A stretch of DNA of 64,000 bases from Rufibacter immobilis (GCF_003721565.1 NZ_RJJE01000001.1:124001-188000), one strand, 5' to 3'. Counted from the first letter of the stretch, positions 52,316 to 62,003 are shown. Numbers and translations are program-made. The notes: generated by a model from the sequence alone, not told the origin.

Positions 52316-53878
52316 ATGCCCTCCCCGCCAGACACCTTGATTCCACCTGCCCCAGACGTACCCCTGGCAACGCCTGAGCAGGCCGTTGATAAGTGGTTTG
52401 ACACCCGCCATCTCAAAGGTGATCTGAAAAACCGGTCGGTGCAGGGAGGCTTCAACACTATTGGCGGGCAGGCAGTTTCTTTCCTGATGAACATTTGCTC
52501 TACGGTGATTCTGGCCCGCCTGCTCTCCCCAGATGATTATGGTCTGGTGGCTATGGTTACGGCCATTACCGGTTTCATCACCATCTTCAAAGACTTGGGC
52601 TTGTCTGCCGCCATTGTCCAGCGGGAGAAGATAGACCAGCAGCAGGTGAGCTCAGTCTTCTGGCTGAACCTGCTCATCAGTTTCGGGATTGCGGTGGTGG
52701 TGGCTTTGCTGGCCCCCGTACTGGTTTATTTCTACCAAGAGGAACGGCTTTTCTCCATTACGCTCGTGTTTGCGGGAAGCATCTTTATCACCGGCCTTTC
52801 GTTGCAGCACAACGCGCTCATGCAGCGGCAGATGAAGTTTGCGGTTCTGTCATTGATCCAGATTGCCTCCACCGCCGGCAGTTTGCTGACCGGTATTCTG
52901 TTGGCCTGGGGAGGATACGGGTATTGGGCGCTGGTGGCCACCATGGTACTGACTCCGGTATTCTCTACTATTGCCCTGTGGAGCGTTTGCAGTTGGCGAC
53001 CTTCAGTGGCCAGACAAAGCCCAGACCTTGGCTCCTTCCTCAAATTTGGAGCCGGCATCACGGGGTTTGACCTGGTGAACTACTTTTCCAGGAACATGGA
53101 CAACGTGTTGATTGGCAAGTTCATTGGTGCTGCCGCTCTGGGGCTTTACTCCAAATCTTATCAACTGCTCATGCTGCCCATCACCCAATTGCGCAATCCG
53201 CTGAACGCGGTGGCACTGCCGGTGCTAAGTAGCCTTCAGACGGAGAAAGAGAAATTCAGGAGTTACTACCAACGGTACCTGTTCACGCTGGCGTTTTTTT
53301 CCATGCCTCTGGTGGTGGGACTAGGCGTTTACTCCGAAGAACTTATTCTGCTGGTGCTGGGCGAACAATGGGCGGCGGCGGCCTACATCTTCAAACTATT
53401 GGCTATTTCGGCGTTTATACAGCCTATTGCCGGTACCCAGGGCTTAATACTGATTACCACGGGGCAGGTGAGAAGATATTTTCTGTACGGCATTTACAAC
53501 GCCATATGTATCACTGCCGGCTTTGCCGTAGGAATTTATTGGGGCGTGGCAGGCGTGGCCATTGCGTACGCCATTGTCACGTATCTCTTGCTTTTCCCGC
53601 TGCTGCGCTTCTGCCTCCAGGGTTCTCCAGTATCGGTGAGCAGCTTCTTCCGGGAGATTGCTTTTCCGGGGGGGTTCTCTCTCCTGAGCGGCGCGGCCAT
53701 GCTGGTCTACAAAATCTACCTGGGTCACTTGCCATCTCTGCTGCTCTGCCTGGTAGGCGCGTTTACTGGGGCCACCGTGTACATACTTCTATGGCAGAGC
53801 ACGCGCACCAGCCGTGAGCGGTTTCAGCAAATCCTGGAAATTAAGACGATGCTGTTCAAGAGAATAATCAAAAAATGA
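52316..53878 (+). CDS. Wzx-type polysaccharide flippase
   Basis: The 520-residue protein begins at the ATG 10 bp after the preceding stop, with a Pro-rich cytoplasmic N-terminus (about 1-40). About 14 hydrophobic segments of the MATE-like flippase fold follow. QGGFNTIGGQAVSFLMNICSTVILARLLSPDDYG (in parts) is the typical family start, and GLSAAIVQREKIDQQQVSSVFW the WzxC-type loop. It would move the lipid-linked repeat unit across the inner membrane for Wzy. It ends the operon. Confidence 0.9.
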   Translation: MPSPPDTLIPPAPDVPLATPEQAVDKWFDTRHLKGDLKNRSVQGGFNTIGGQAVSFLMNICSTVILARLLSPDDYGLVAMVTAITGFITIFKDLGLSAAIVQREKIDQQQVSSVFWLNLLISFGIAVVVALLAPVLVYFYQEERLFSITLVFAGSIFITGLSLQHNALMQRQMKFAVLSLIQIASTAGSLLTGILLAWGGYGYWALVATMVLTPVFSTIALWSVCSWRPSVARQSPDLGSFLKFGAGITGFDLVNYFSRNMDNVLIGKFIGAAALGLYSKSYQLLMLPITQLRNPLNAVALPVLSSLQTEKEKFRSYYQRYLFTLAFFSMPLVVGLGVYSEELILLVLGEQWAAAAYIFKLLAISAFIQPIAGTQGLILITTGQVRRYFLYGIYNAICITAGFAVGIYWGVAGVAIAYAIVTYLLLFPLLRFCLQGSPVSVSSFFREIAFPGGFSLLSGAAMLVYKIYLGHLPSLLLCLVGAFTGATVYILLWQSTRTSRERFQQILEIKTMLFKRIIKK

Positions 53879-53948
53879 GGTTCTGACTCTGCCAGAGCGG
53901 AGAGCAATGTAGAGAAATTCTCAAAAAAGGAGCTCTTGACGTATTTCT

Positions 53949-53987
53949 GGTTTAGGCCAGATTTGAGAAAAAGAGCCGCTAAACGCC
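53949..53987. repeat. Palindromic repeat copy 24 (GTTTTGGCC sub-type)
   Basis: The left arm GGTTTAGGCCAGATTTGAG is divergent, the right arm AGAGCCGCTAAACGCC intact. Confidence 0.8.
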
Positions 53988-54078
53988 AATTTATTGGCGC
54001 TTCGTGTTTTAGCTTACCAGAATAGCAGGTGATTGATTCTTCTCCCTATGACACACCTTTTCCCAGGACAACCACATT

Positions 54079-54118
54079 GCGTTTAGGGGCTATTTTTCCA
54101 AAAATAGCCCCTAAACGC
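54079..54118. repeat. Palindromic repeat copy 25 (perfect, compensated variant)
   Basis: The arm GCGTTTAGGGGCTATTTTT is followed by CC and its exact complement. The G:C pair below the T-run of the common arm is A:T here on both sides. Confidence 0.95.
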
Positions 54119-54160
54119 AGGAAGGCTCCTATTGGTAATTCTAACCGTCTACTTAAAACT

Positions 54161-56290
54161 TTATTTTACGTTTGGGGCGGCTGTGACAAAGATGGGGGTT
54201 TCAGAGAGGGTTACGGTTAGTTTCCCGTTTCCGGTTTTCTGGCGCTGAACCGTCAATGTGTTGCGCCCAACGGTTGGGGTGAAAATCTGGGCTTCAGGGG
54301 CGGCAAGAGACAAGGCGTATTGACCTGTGCGGCCGGTTTCATCCGGAATCCAGCAGGCGTACATGATCTGGCCTTTAGGGCTGCGGTATTGGTCTACACG
54401 GGGGTCTTCGCTGAGCCTTTCCACTGGCACGTACTCTCCGAAGCGTTCCCTTACCTGTTGCAGGAACTGGGCCGCCGGCCTGAGCTCATAGGTATTTCGT
54501 TCCACGTGCCCGCTGGTCATGTATTGCCGCGTGTTGGTGCTGGAACCGCTGCCATCGTCATAGAGTTGGTAGAAGTACAGGCCAGACAGACCGGCCATGG
54601 CGTATTCCAGGGAACTGCGCAGAATCCAGTCGGCCTGCACCGTGAATTTGTCTTTCCCTTTGATTTCTCTGGTGCCCTGGGTGAGGCTGTTCCAGTCATA
54701 GCCGGTCTCTGTGATGATGATAGGTTTACCGCCCATGAGTTCCTGGTTTATCCGGTGGAAATCTAACAGCCCCTTGGGGGCTTTTGACAATTCCGGAGCC
54801 ACCCCTACCCTTTCGCCCTTGGCGTATTGCTCTCCCGCGAAGTTATTGTTGTAGGCGTGGTAATTGACTTCATCAAAACAGAGGTTCACTTGGCCGTTGG
54901 GCAGATAGCCCCGGTTCTTCTTGCACCAATCCACCAGGCCTTGGTAGAACCCCGGCCTAGACGAGGCGATGCCACCGCAGACCACCAACATATCTGGATC
55001 TGCCTGTTTTACGCCCACTCCCGGACCCAACGTGCCTTTGTGGCCGTCATAGAACGCGCTGAGGTACGCGGCGTATTCATCTGGGCTTTGGTTGGCCTGC
55101 CGGCCTTTCCAGTAGCGGTCAGGTTCATTGTTGGCTTCTATCTTATCTACCAGTCCCAGCCCTATCTTCTTCTCGTTGGCCGGGTCGGCTGTCCAGCGGG
55201 TACCGGTATAGACCTGCACCAGTTTAGGGTTCAGCTTTTTGTTTTTGCCGTACCGGGCCGCGAATTGGAAGGCCGCCTTCGCCACTTGGCTGTAGGTCTC
55301 CGGCTTGCCTTTGTCTGCGTTGTAGCGCACATTGAAGTAGTTTGTCTCTCCGTTTTCTACCGTGGTATATTCAGGCTTGTAGGGCATGGGTGCGTTTTCA
55401 TGGCTCCTGATGGCTTTGGGATAGGTCTCCTGCATCCAGACGGGGATGTCTTTGAAACACACCAATACTTCTTTCCCGTTGGCTTTGTGCCGGGCATAAA
55501 TTTCGTCTAGTTTCCAGCTGCCGTGGTGGGTGGGGTTAAAGGTAAATTTCCCCTCCTGGGTTTCCACCAGCTGCCAGTCCAGGTAGTCGCGCACCAAAAA
55601 ATAGGGGTGCAGGGCGGCTATTTTCTTCTGAAGTACCGCAGGGTCTTTGTCTTGGAGATTATAAGGATAGGCATTGATGCCCAGCATCCTTTTGAGCGGA
55701 TGCGCCGGTTTCTTGTATGCCGCCACCGCATAAGGGGTATAGGTCCCGTAGAACTTGATCTCGTCTGGCAGACGAACGCCTTTCTTTTTCCGGAGCACCA
55801 GAGCGCTTACTTTCAGAGGTGCGGCAAGCCGATGTTCCTGCCAAACCCTATATTTTTCGCCCGTGAAATCAGGGCCTTTTACTTCCCGGCCGGTTTGCCG
55901 CTCAATAAAGTAGGTTTCTATCTTGTTGTCCGGGCCCAACGAGCCGTCTCCGTCATACAAACTGATGGCGTTCAGCTCTACGTCCATCTGCTCCGGAAAC
56001 GGGAGCACCACCTCAGACACTGGCAGCATCTCCAGGCCGTACCCGAGGTGCACCTGCTCATTCACCACTTTGTTAAACAAGCCTTCCAGATTCTGGTTGC
56101 TTTTGTCTTTGTGGTAGCCCCAGTACGCCTGGTAAGGAATCTCACCCTCCCGTCTGTTAGGGCCCACCGCCCGTGGCGTCTCCCCTTTTCCAGACGAAGC
56201 TCCCCTAAATCCATCAGAAGCCTGCTTGGCAATGGTAAAGGAACTCACCAGCAAAACCCCTATCAAAATCCTCTTGCCAAACTTGTTCAT
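54161..56290 (-). CDS. Secreted clan GH-A-like glycoside hydrolase
   Basis: The 709-residue protein has a signal peptide (MNKFGKRILIGVLLVSSFTIA). A discoidin-like beta domain (about 50-185; LPDEIKFYGTY) precedes a TIM barrel (about 200-600). Likely catalytic residues are Glu389 in DKIEANNEPDRYW (Asn-Glu, acid/base) and Glu528 in IIITETGYDWNS (nucleophile), 139 apart, as in retaining clan GH-A enzymes such as GH39 and GH5. A small C-terminal beta domain ends the protein. It is a close paralogue of 58674-61826 but lacks the sorting domain. Sitting beside the polysaccharide operon, it may trim or release the polymer. Confidence 0.8.
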   Translation of the reverse strand: MNKFGKRILIGVLLVSSFTIAKQASDGFRGASSGKGETPRAVGPNRREGEIPYQAYWGYHKDKSNQNLEGLFNKVVNEQVHLGYGLEMLPVSEVVLPFPEQMDVELNAISLYDGDGSLGPDNKIETYFIERQTGREVKGPDFTGEKYRVWQEHRLAAPLKVSALVLRKKKGVRLPDEIKFYGTYTPYAVAAYKKPAHPLKRMLGINAYPYNLQDKDPAVLQKKIAALHPYFLVRDYLDWQLVETQEGKFTFNPTHHGSWKLDEIYARHKANGKEVLVCFKDIPVWMQETYPKAIRSHENAPMPYKPEYTTVENGETNYFNVRYNADKGKPETYSQVAKAAFQFAARYGKNKKLNPKLVQVYTGTRWTADPANEKKIGLGLVDKIEANNEPDRYWKGRQANQSPDEYAAYLSAFYDGHKGTLGPGVGVKQADPDMLVVCGGIASSRPGFYQGLVDWCKKNRGYLPNGQVNLCFDEVNYHAYNNNFAGEQYAKGERVGVAPELSKAPKGLLDFHRINQELMGGKPIIITETGYDWNSLTQGTREIKGKDKFTVQADWILRSSLEYAMAGLSGLYFYQLYDDGSGSSTNTRQYMTSGHVERNTYELRPAAQFLQQVRERFGEYVPVERLSEDPRVDQYRSPKGQIMYACWIPDETGRTGQYALSLAAPEAQIFTPTVGRNTLTVQRQKTGNGKLTVTLSETPIFVTAAPNVK

Positions 56291-56396
56291 ATGAATTACC
56301 TGTTACTGATAGGAAATACTACCGCGCCGCGCTCTGGTGGCAAGGAAACCCGAAGCTGCTCGTCGGGCTCCATCAAAACTCACTTGCTCCTCTTCT

Positions 56397-56434
56397 GGTT
56401 TGGCGGTGTTTTTGGAAAAAGAGCCGCTAAACGC
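56397..56434. repeat. Palindromic repeat copy 26
   Basis: The left arm GGTTTGGCGGTGTTTTTGG and the right arm AGAGCCGCTAAACGC pair partly (GGCGG with CCGC). Confidence 0.85.
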
Positions 56435-56474
56435 AGCGTCTATGGTTCATTTTACCAGAGCCTGTTTTCCCTTC

Positions 56475-58106
56475 TCACGTCATTGTAACCGTTTCTCTCC
56501 TGCACGCAAGAACTTCTTTCAGGTGGTCGGCCAGCATTAAAGACTGCGCCACCACCGTTACCGTGGGGTTAGCGTGCCCGCCCGTAGGAAACGTGGAGGC
56601 ACCCGCCACAAACAGGTTGTCTACTCCAAACACTTTGGCGTTTCGGTCTACCACCCCTTTCTCCGGGATGTCTGCCATTCTGGTAGTGCCCATGTGGTGT
56701 GCGTATGAATTGAAACTGCGGAACCTCTCCCTCAGATAAGCCCTAAAGCCTTCTTCCGAGTATCGTATCTCCCCCAGCTTCTTTTCCCTGTATCTATCGG
56801 CGAACAGGTTATGCGCTTTCACCAGTGATTCCACGTCACATTCTTTGAAGGCAATCTGGATGTCTACCCTGGGCATGCCAAACGCGTCTAGCTGCTTTTT
56901 GGCAAGTGTGATTCTGCTCTCCCGGTTAGGTACTTGCTCCGCAGAAAAGAACAGACCCCAGTATTTACTCTTCTTAGAGGGCAGCATGGCCGGAAGCCCC
57001 AAGTTGTAGAGTCGTTCCAACCTAGGGGGAATGCTGCTCATGCGCTGAATCTCTTTCCTGAGGAATTGGCGCAGCCCGGTTACCTCAGAGAGATGCTTGG
57101 CTGCGGCATACACCGCCGAAGAAATCAAGCCTTTTTCTGTGTTGGTACTGGTAGGGTAAGAAAGGTAGAAGATGGTGTTCAGGAGTTCTAGGTCTTCCTG
57201 GGTTTGCTCAGGAACCCACCACCGGCGCCGGCAGAAAATGCCTTGGCTGTCTTTCTCATAGTTAAACAGAATTTTGTCCCGGCACACCGGATTTACCTGC
57301 AGGTAAGTACCCGTGATATGGGTCATGTAATACCGGCCCACGTTGTCATGCTGGTTGCCAATGCCGGTGGGGAAATAATTGTTCCTTGATGCCAGCAACA
57401 GCCGCGGGTTTTCTATTCCGCCGGAGGCGAGCACGTATTTGCCCGCCGTAATTTGAATAGTGGAAGTGCCCGCCGCCACAAGCAAACTGCTTATTTTCTC
57501 TCCACCATGCTGCATTTGCAGAGACACCGCGTGGCTGTCTAGCAGCACTGTAATGGCAGAGCTCTGTTCTAACTGCTCTTTGTAGGCTTTCGCGAAATTG
57601 ATAGGCGTGCTGTATCGCTCCAGGCTGTTTGAGACAAAGGCGTACGAGTCAAAACCGGGAATGATTTCTTTCTGCCGGGCAGGAAATACCTCATGGGCAT
57701 TGAACTTAAAAAAGCCTATCTGGCAAATACCGCAGGACCTCTCAAAATAGGGCAGCATTTCTTCATAGGCAATGGGCCACTCACTTTCTGGCACCCAAGG
57801 CCTGTATCTGAAATCTATAGGATCAAACGGAACACAACGCCCTGCCCACACCGCTGAACCACCCCCAAACTGCCTGCGTCGCATTCTTTCGGGCGGCTCA
57901 TGGGACCCGGGCGGCGAGACTTCTCCCTTGTATAGATCTCTATTGATACAGGTTTGCCTCCAGTCTCCACCCGCTACCAACACCACTTTATAGTTGGAAG
58001 ACACAAAGCCCAAAGCCACCGAAATAGCGGCAGGCCCGCCTCCAATAATGCAGAGGTCAGCAGAGATTTCCTGCCCATGAATGAGGTGTTCTTTTGATAC
58101 GATCAT
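56475..58106 (-). CDS. GMC-family FAD oxidoreductase
   Basis: The 543-residue protein has the N-terminal FAD motif CIIGGGPAAISVALGF, RRRQFGGGSAVWAGRCVPFD, YVLASGGIENPRLLLAS, and the C-terminal GMC part. That part has the active-site His in YAHHMGTTRM and the His/Asn pair in GGHANPTVTVVAQSLMLAD. The family oxidises alcohols and sugars. There is no signal peptide, so it is cytoplasmic or membrane-associated. Lying between two paralogous glycoside hydrolases, it may oxidise a sugar or a lipid-linked intermediate of the polymer; that is inference. Confidence 0.87.
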   Translation of the reverse strand: MIVSKEHLIHGQEISADLCIIGGGPAAISVALGFVSSNYKVVLVAGGDWRQTCINRDLYKGEVSPPGSHEPPERMRRRQFGGGSAVWAGRCVPFDPIDFRYRPWVPESEWPIAYEEMLPYFERSCGICQIGFFKFNAHEVFPARQKEIIPGFDSYAFVSNSLERYSTPINFAKAYKEQLEQSSAITVLLDSHAVSLQMQHGGEKISSLLVAAGTSTIQITAGKYVLASGGIENPRLLLASRNNYFPTGIGNQHDNVGRYYMTHITGTYLQVNPVCRDKILFNYEKDSQGIFCRRRWWVPEQTQEDLELLNTIFYLSYPTSTNTEKGLISSAVYAAAKHLSEVTGLRQFLRKEIQRMSSIPPRLERLYNLGLPAMLPSKKSKYWGLFFSAEQVPNRESRITLAKKQLDAFGMPRVDIQIAFKECDVESLVKAHNLFADRYREKKLGEIRYSEEGFRAYLRERFRSFNSYAHHMGTTRMADIPEKGVVDRNAKVFGVDNLFVAGASTFPTGGHANPTVTVVAQSLMLADHLKEVLACRRETVTMT

Positions 58107-58673
58107 TAGCAGTATGAGTACATAGCTCTGGAATATTCATTCAACAAGCAGAAAATTCTCTCTCTTGACCTCTTCCTCCCAAGCTCAGACATCTTCCTGA
58201 AGTTGGCACGGCCCCAACGCTACTAATTGATTTGCTTGATGGTATGCTTGGTTACAAGTAATTGAATTGGTAAATGCTTTTTTAGGAGTGATTATATCTA
58301 GTTCTATAGTAGAAAAAGCAACTAGCCGCTGCGCAAGAACCTGATGAACAATAAATAAGCCAGTTGCTTCCCCCAGACAAAAAAATATGAATATTTATTA
58401 TAAATTTATTAAATTTTTAATAAAAAGATCTCTATAGCAATTGAGGCCCCTACGGTAAAGCCTAATTTTCTAAAATTCATAACTGTCAGTCTCTACTCCT
58501 TTTCCACAATCGCTTACTCTTTTCCCAAAAAGGCACTGTATTTCTCTATTTGGCACGCCAAGAAGTAACTCAAAGCTACTGTTTGGCTTTATCTGAATTA
58601 TTCGTTTCACTCATAAACAGAACTGCGTTTACCTCTCAGAAAAAGTACTTCCCAGCTTTATCCCCGGAGCGGG
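58107..58673. other. AT-rich gap upstream of the GMC gene
   Basis: No gene is seen. Two short symmetric motifs are present: TTGGCACGCCAA at 58550-58561 and an AT-only inverted repeat (TTTATTAAA, then TTTTAATAAA) at 58405-58424. Either could be a regulator site or a weak terminator for the hydrolase gene that ends at 58674. Confidence 0.4.
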
Positions 58674-61600
58674 TTAGTTCATGAGCAGAACTTTTTGGGT
58701 GAGCGTGGTTTTACCTGTAGTTAAGCGGGCAATGTACACACCATTGGCCAAGCCTATTGCGTTCAGTTGCGCTGTTTGGGTTACACCACCTTCTATCTTT
58801 CCTACAAAAAGGCGCTTCACTACTCTTCCCTGCCCATCATACAGATCCAGTACAGCCTCACCGTCTTCCTCCAGCATAAACTCTAAAGTAGCCTGCTGCG
58901 CGAATGGATTAGGATATACAGCCAAGCGGTTAGACTGGGGTGTCTCCATCTGGATCTCACTGGACTTGGTAGCCGAAACCAGTAGTTTACCGGCAGCCTC
59001 TACAAACAGCGGCGTCTCCGTCAAGGTCAAGGTGATTTTACCGGAATTAGTCTTCATACGCTTCACCGCCATCGCTTCTTTCCCTATTTGCAGGGTGTAC
59101 ACGTTGGCAGAGTCGGTGCCCAGGTTGAGGGTATAATCGCTGCGTCTGTCTTTCTCGTCCGGAATCCAGCAAGCGAACATGGCCTTCCCGCCATTGTCGC
59201 GGTATTTGTCTACTCTAGGGTCATTGCTCAAACGCTCCACGGGCACAAAATCCCCGAACTGTTTCCCCACTTGGCCAATGTAATCGGCGGCCGGACGACG
59301 TTTGAAGGTATTACGCTCTACGTGGCCGCTGGTCATGTATTGGGTAGTGTTGGAGCTGGAGCCACTGCCATCGTCATACAACTGGTAGAAGTACAGGCCA
59401 GACAAACCAGACATGGCATACTCCAGTGAACTGCGCAGAATCCAATCGCCCTGCACTGCAAATTTATCTTTGCTTCCAATCACTTTGGTACCCTGGGTGG
59501 CGCTGTTCCAGTCATACCCCGTCTCTGTGATGATGATAGGCAAGCCTCCAATAAACTCTTTGTTCACCTGGTGGAACTTGTAAATGTTAGAGGGAGCCAC
59601 AGAAAGTTCTGGCGCCACCCCAACCCGAGGTCCTCCGGCATACTGGTCACCCCCTTGGTTATTGTTATAGGCGTGGTAGTTGATCTCGTCAAAGCACAGG
59701 TTCACCCGTCCGTCTGGCAGATAGCCCCGGTTCTTCTTGCACCAGTCCACTATGCCTTGGTAGAAAGCAGTTTTAGTAGAGGCAATACCACCGCAGACTA
59801 CAATCATGTTCGGATCGGCTTGTTTTACTCCTACATCAGCTCCCAAGGTTCCCATGTGTCCGTCATAGAAGGCGCTGAGGTAAGCAGCGTATTCATCGCT
59901 GTTCTGGTACGCCTGACGGCCTTTCCAGTAGCGGTCTGCCTCATTGTTGGCTTCCATCTTATCTACCAGGTCCAATCCAATCTGCACCTTGTTGGCTGGC
60001 GCGCCGGCATACTGCACTTTGGAAGTCACTTTCACCAGTGCCGGGTTCACACTAGTATTAGCCCCATAGCGGGCTGCAAACTGAAACGCCAGTTTTGCAA
60101 CTTTGAGATACGTGGCTGGCTTCAGTTTATCAGCGTCATATTGGGCGTTGAAATAATTAGTAGTTCCGCCGGAAACGGTGGTGTAGGTGCTTTTATACGG
60201 CATGGGAGCATTTTCTTCCGACTGAATTGCCGCCGGATAAGTACTCTTCAACCATTCCGGGATGTTCTTAAGGCACACCAATACTTCTTTGCCATTGGCC
60301 TTGTGGCGGGCATAGATTTCATCTAACGGCCAGGTACCTTTCAAAGTGGGGCTGAAGCCATATTCTCCCTCAGAAGTTTCCAAAATACCCCAGTCTACAT
60401 AGTCTCTCACCAGATGATACGGAGCAATGGCCGCTGTTCTCTTCTTCTGCACATCAGCTTCTTTGCTGTAGTTATCATAGGGATACGTATTAATTCCCAA
60501 TAAGCGTTTCAGGGCATAGGCGGGCTTCACATACGTGGGCGCGGCATACGTTTTATACTTGCCGTAGAACTTGATCTCATCTGGCAAACGGGCCCCTTTC
60601 TTTTTCCGGAGGACTACGGCACTCACTTTTACCGGTGTGCCAAGGGTATGGTCTAGCCATTTGTTGTACTCACTGCCTGTATAATCTGGCCCTTTGATTT
60701 CTTTGCCGGTGCCTCTTTCAATGAAGATAGTACCCAGGGTAGCATCAGAGGAAAGTGATCCCTCGCCGTCATAAAAGCTGATACGCTGCAGTTCTACCTC
60801 CATCTGGTCTGGAAAACTGAGTACAATGTCAGATTCAGTGAGCATCTCAGAGAAGCCCATGTGCACATTCTCCTTCACCACTTCGTTGAACAATGCCTCC
60901 ATGTTCTGGGTGCTGTTGTCTTTGTGGTACCCCCAGTAGGCTTTGTAGGGGATATCGCCTTGTACTACTGTTCCGGTGCCTGGAGCGGGTGCTGGGGCTG
61001 GGGCCGGAGCGGGTGCTGGTGTTGGCTCTGTAACAGCGGCCGCTTCCACTACCTGGGTTCTAGTCACATTGCTGGCGGCGGTGAAATTATTCCCAGCGGC
61101 CTGTGCGGCAGTAATGTTTGCGTTTCCGGCGGCTATGATGGTAGCTTCCCAACCTTTGGAAGTGTTAGCCACAGTTACAACGGCTTTATTGGAGGACGTG
61201 AACGTAATAGGGGTAGCAGTGTTGGTGCTGGTGGCCTTTAACACGAAGGGAGCATCTCCCACTTTTCTGGCAGGAAGCGCGTTGAACGTGATCACGGCCT
61301 GCTGCGGAGCAGGTGAAGGCGCAGGAGCCGGCGGTGCAGTGGTAGTTCCTGCCTGGCCGTATATTTTCACCTTCTGCGGAATGTTGTTCCCGTACTTCCG
61401 GATGATGATAGCCTCTGCCGTTACCGGAGCACTGGGTTTTAAATCTACCCATTTCAGGTACTCTTTCCCGTCAAAAGTGCCAATCAAAACCTTTTCAGAT
61501 CCGTTTTGGGCATAGACATACGCCGGATTGGTAGTGAAGGTGCCCTGATGATCATACAAGGAAACTCTGGTTACGGTGCTCTTGCTCTCCAGCGCAAGCA

Positions 61601-61826
61601 CTACCTCTACATACTGGTTGTTGTTGGCCGCCCAGACACTTTTCACCAGATTAGATAAGTTCTCATCTAACCAGGGGGAGTAATCTTGCCCGGTATTGAT
61701 ACTTGGTTTGATAGAGACAACCTTCAAAGCAGACTCTGCGATTACCTGTGACACAGCCGCTATCGTGACCAGGCACGAGACAGCCAGCAAAAGGAAATTA
61801 ATTAACTTAGATTTTAAGGGGTACAT
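58674..61826 (-). CDS. Large secreted glycoside hydrolase with type IX sorting domain
   Basis: The 1050-residue protein has a signal peptide (about 1-28) and a first discoidin-like domain (about 32-155). A Pro-Ala linker, an Ig-like domain (about 178-262, ITFTSSNKAVVTVAN), and a second Pro-Ala repeat linker (60965-61030) follow. The last part matches the 709-residue paralogue: discoidin-like domain, then a TIM barrel with Glu in DKMEANNEADRYW and Glu in IIITETGYDWNS. The C-terminus (about 965-1050; LAVYPNPFAQQATLEF, GQGRVVKR, GVYIARLTTG) is a T9SS type A sorting domain, so it is exported by T9SS and probably fixed to the cell surface. A sigma-54-like promoter lies upstream. Confidence 0.87.
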   Translation of the reverse strand: MYPLKSKLINFLLLAVSCLVTIAAVSQVIAESALKVVSIKPSINTGQDYSPWLDENLSNLVKSVWAANNNQYVEVVLALESKSTVTRVSLYDHQGTFTTNPAYVYAQNGSEKVLIGTFDGKEYLKWVDLKPSAPVTAEAIIIRKYGNNIPQKVKIYGQAGTTTAPPAPAPSPAPQQAVITFNALPARKVGDAPFVLKATSTNTATPITFTSSNKAVVTVANTSKGWEATIIAAGNANITAAQAAGNNFTAASNVTRTQVVEAAAVTEPTPAPAPAPAPAPAPGTGTVVQGDIPYKAYWGYHKDNSTQNMEALFNEVVKENVHMGFSEMLTESDIVLSFPDQMEVELQRISFYDGEGSLSSDATLGTIFIERGTGKEIKGPDYTGSEYNKWLDHTLGTPVKVSAVVLRKKKGARLPDEIKFYGKYKTYAAPTYVKPAYALKRLLGINTYPYDNYSKEADVQKKRTAAIAPYHLVRDYVDWGILETSEGEYGFSPTLKGTWPLDEIYARHKANGKEVLVCLKNIPEWLKSTYPAAIQSEENAPMPYKSTYTTVSGGTTNYFNAQYDADKLKPATYLKVAKLAFQFAARYGANTSVNPALVKVTSKVQYAGAPANKVQIGLDLVDKMEANNEADRYWKGRQAYQNSDEYAAYLSAFYDGHMGTLGADVGVKQADPNMIVVCGGIASTKTAFYQGIVDWCKKNRGYLPDGRVNLCFDEINYHAYNNNQGGDQYAGGPRVGVAPELSVAPSNIYKFHQVNKEFIGGLPIIITETGYDWNSATQGTKVIGSKDKFAVQGDWILRSSLEYAMSGLSGLYFYQLYDDGSGSSSNTTQYMTSGHVERNTFKRRPAADYIGQVGKQFGDFVPVERLSNDPRVDKYRDNGGKAMFACWIPDEKDRRSDYTLNLGTDSANVYTLQIGKEAMAVKRMKTNSGKITLTLTETPLFVEAAGKLLVSATKSSEIQMETPQSNRLAVYPNPFAQQATLEFMLEEDGEAVLDLYDGQGRVVKRLFVGKIEGGVTQTAQLNAIGLANGVYIARLTTGKTTLTQKVLLMN

Positions 61827-61906
61827 TATACTAAAAGCTATAAAACAATTGATAAAAGGCTAGAGACACAAGGAAACGCAGATGAACCTGCATGAAAGAA
61901 ATGGAA

Positions 61907-61923
61907 AGCTCTTTCACTGCCAG
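61907..61923 (-). promoter_or_regulatory. Sigma-54-like promoter of the large hydrolase
   Basis: On the reverse strand the sequence is TGGCAGTGAAAGAGCT. The GG and GC pairs have the exact -24/-12 spacing (10 bp between them), although the -12 box reads GAGC, not TTGC. It would give a leader of about 70 nt. Confidence 0.4.
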
Positions 61924-62003
61924 AAAACCATTTCTAAAACAGAAATACCTTTTCTTTTAAAGCAAATTTGAGAGCAGATCAATCCTTAGATACTTGCATT
62001 ACC

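Noticed and set aside
58550-58561. TTGGCACGCCAA as a sigma-54 -24 box
   Set aside because: No GC at the -12 position follows and no gene lies downstream on that strand.
60976-61515. An Ala/Gly-rich open frame antisense to the large hydrolase
   Set aside because: It results from the reverse reading of the Pro-Ala linker and Ig-like domain; composition is low-complexity and no start signal is present.
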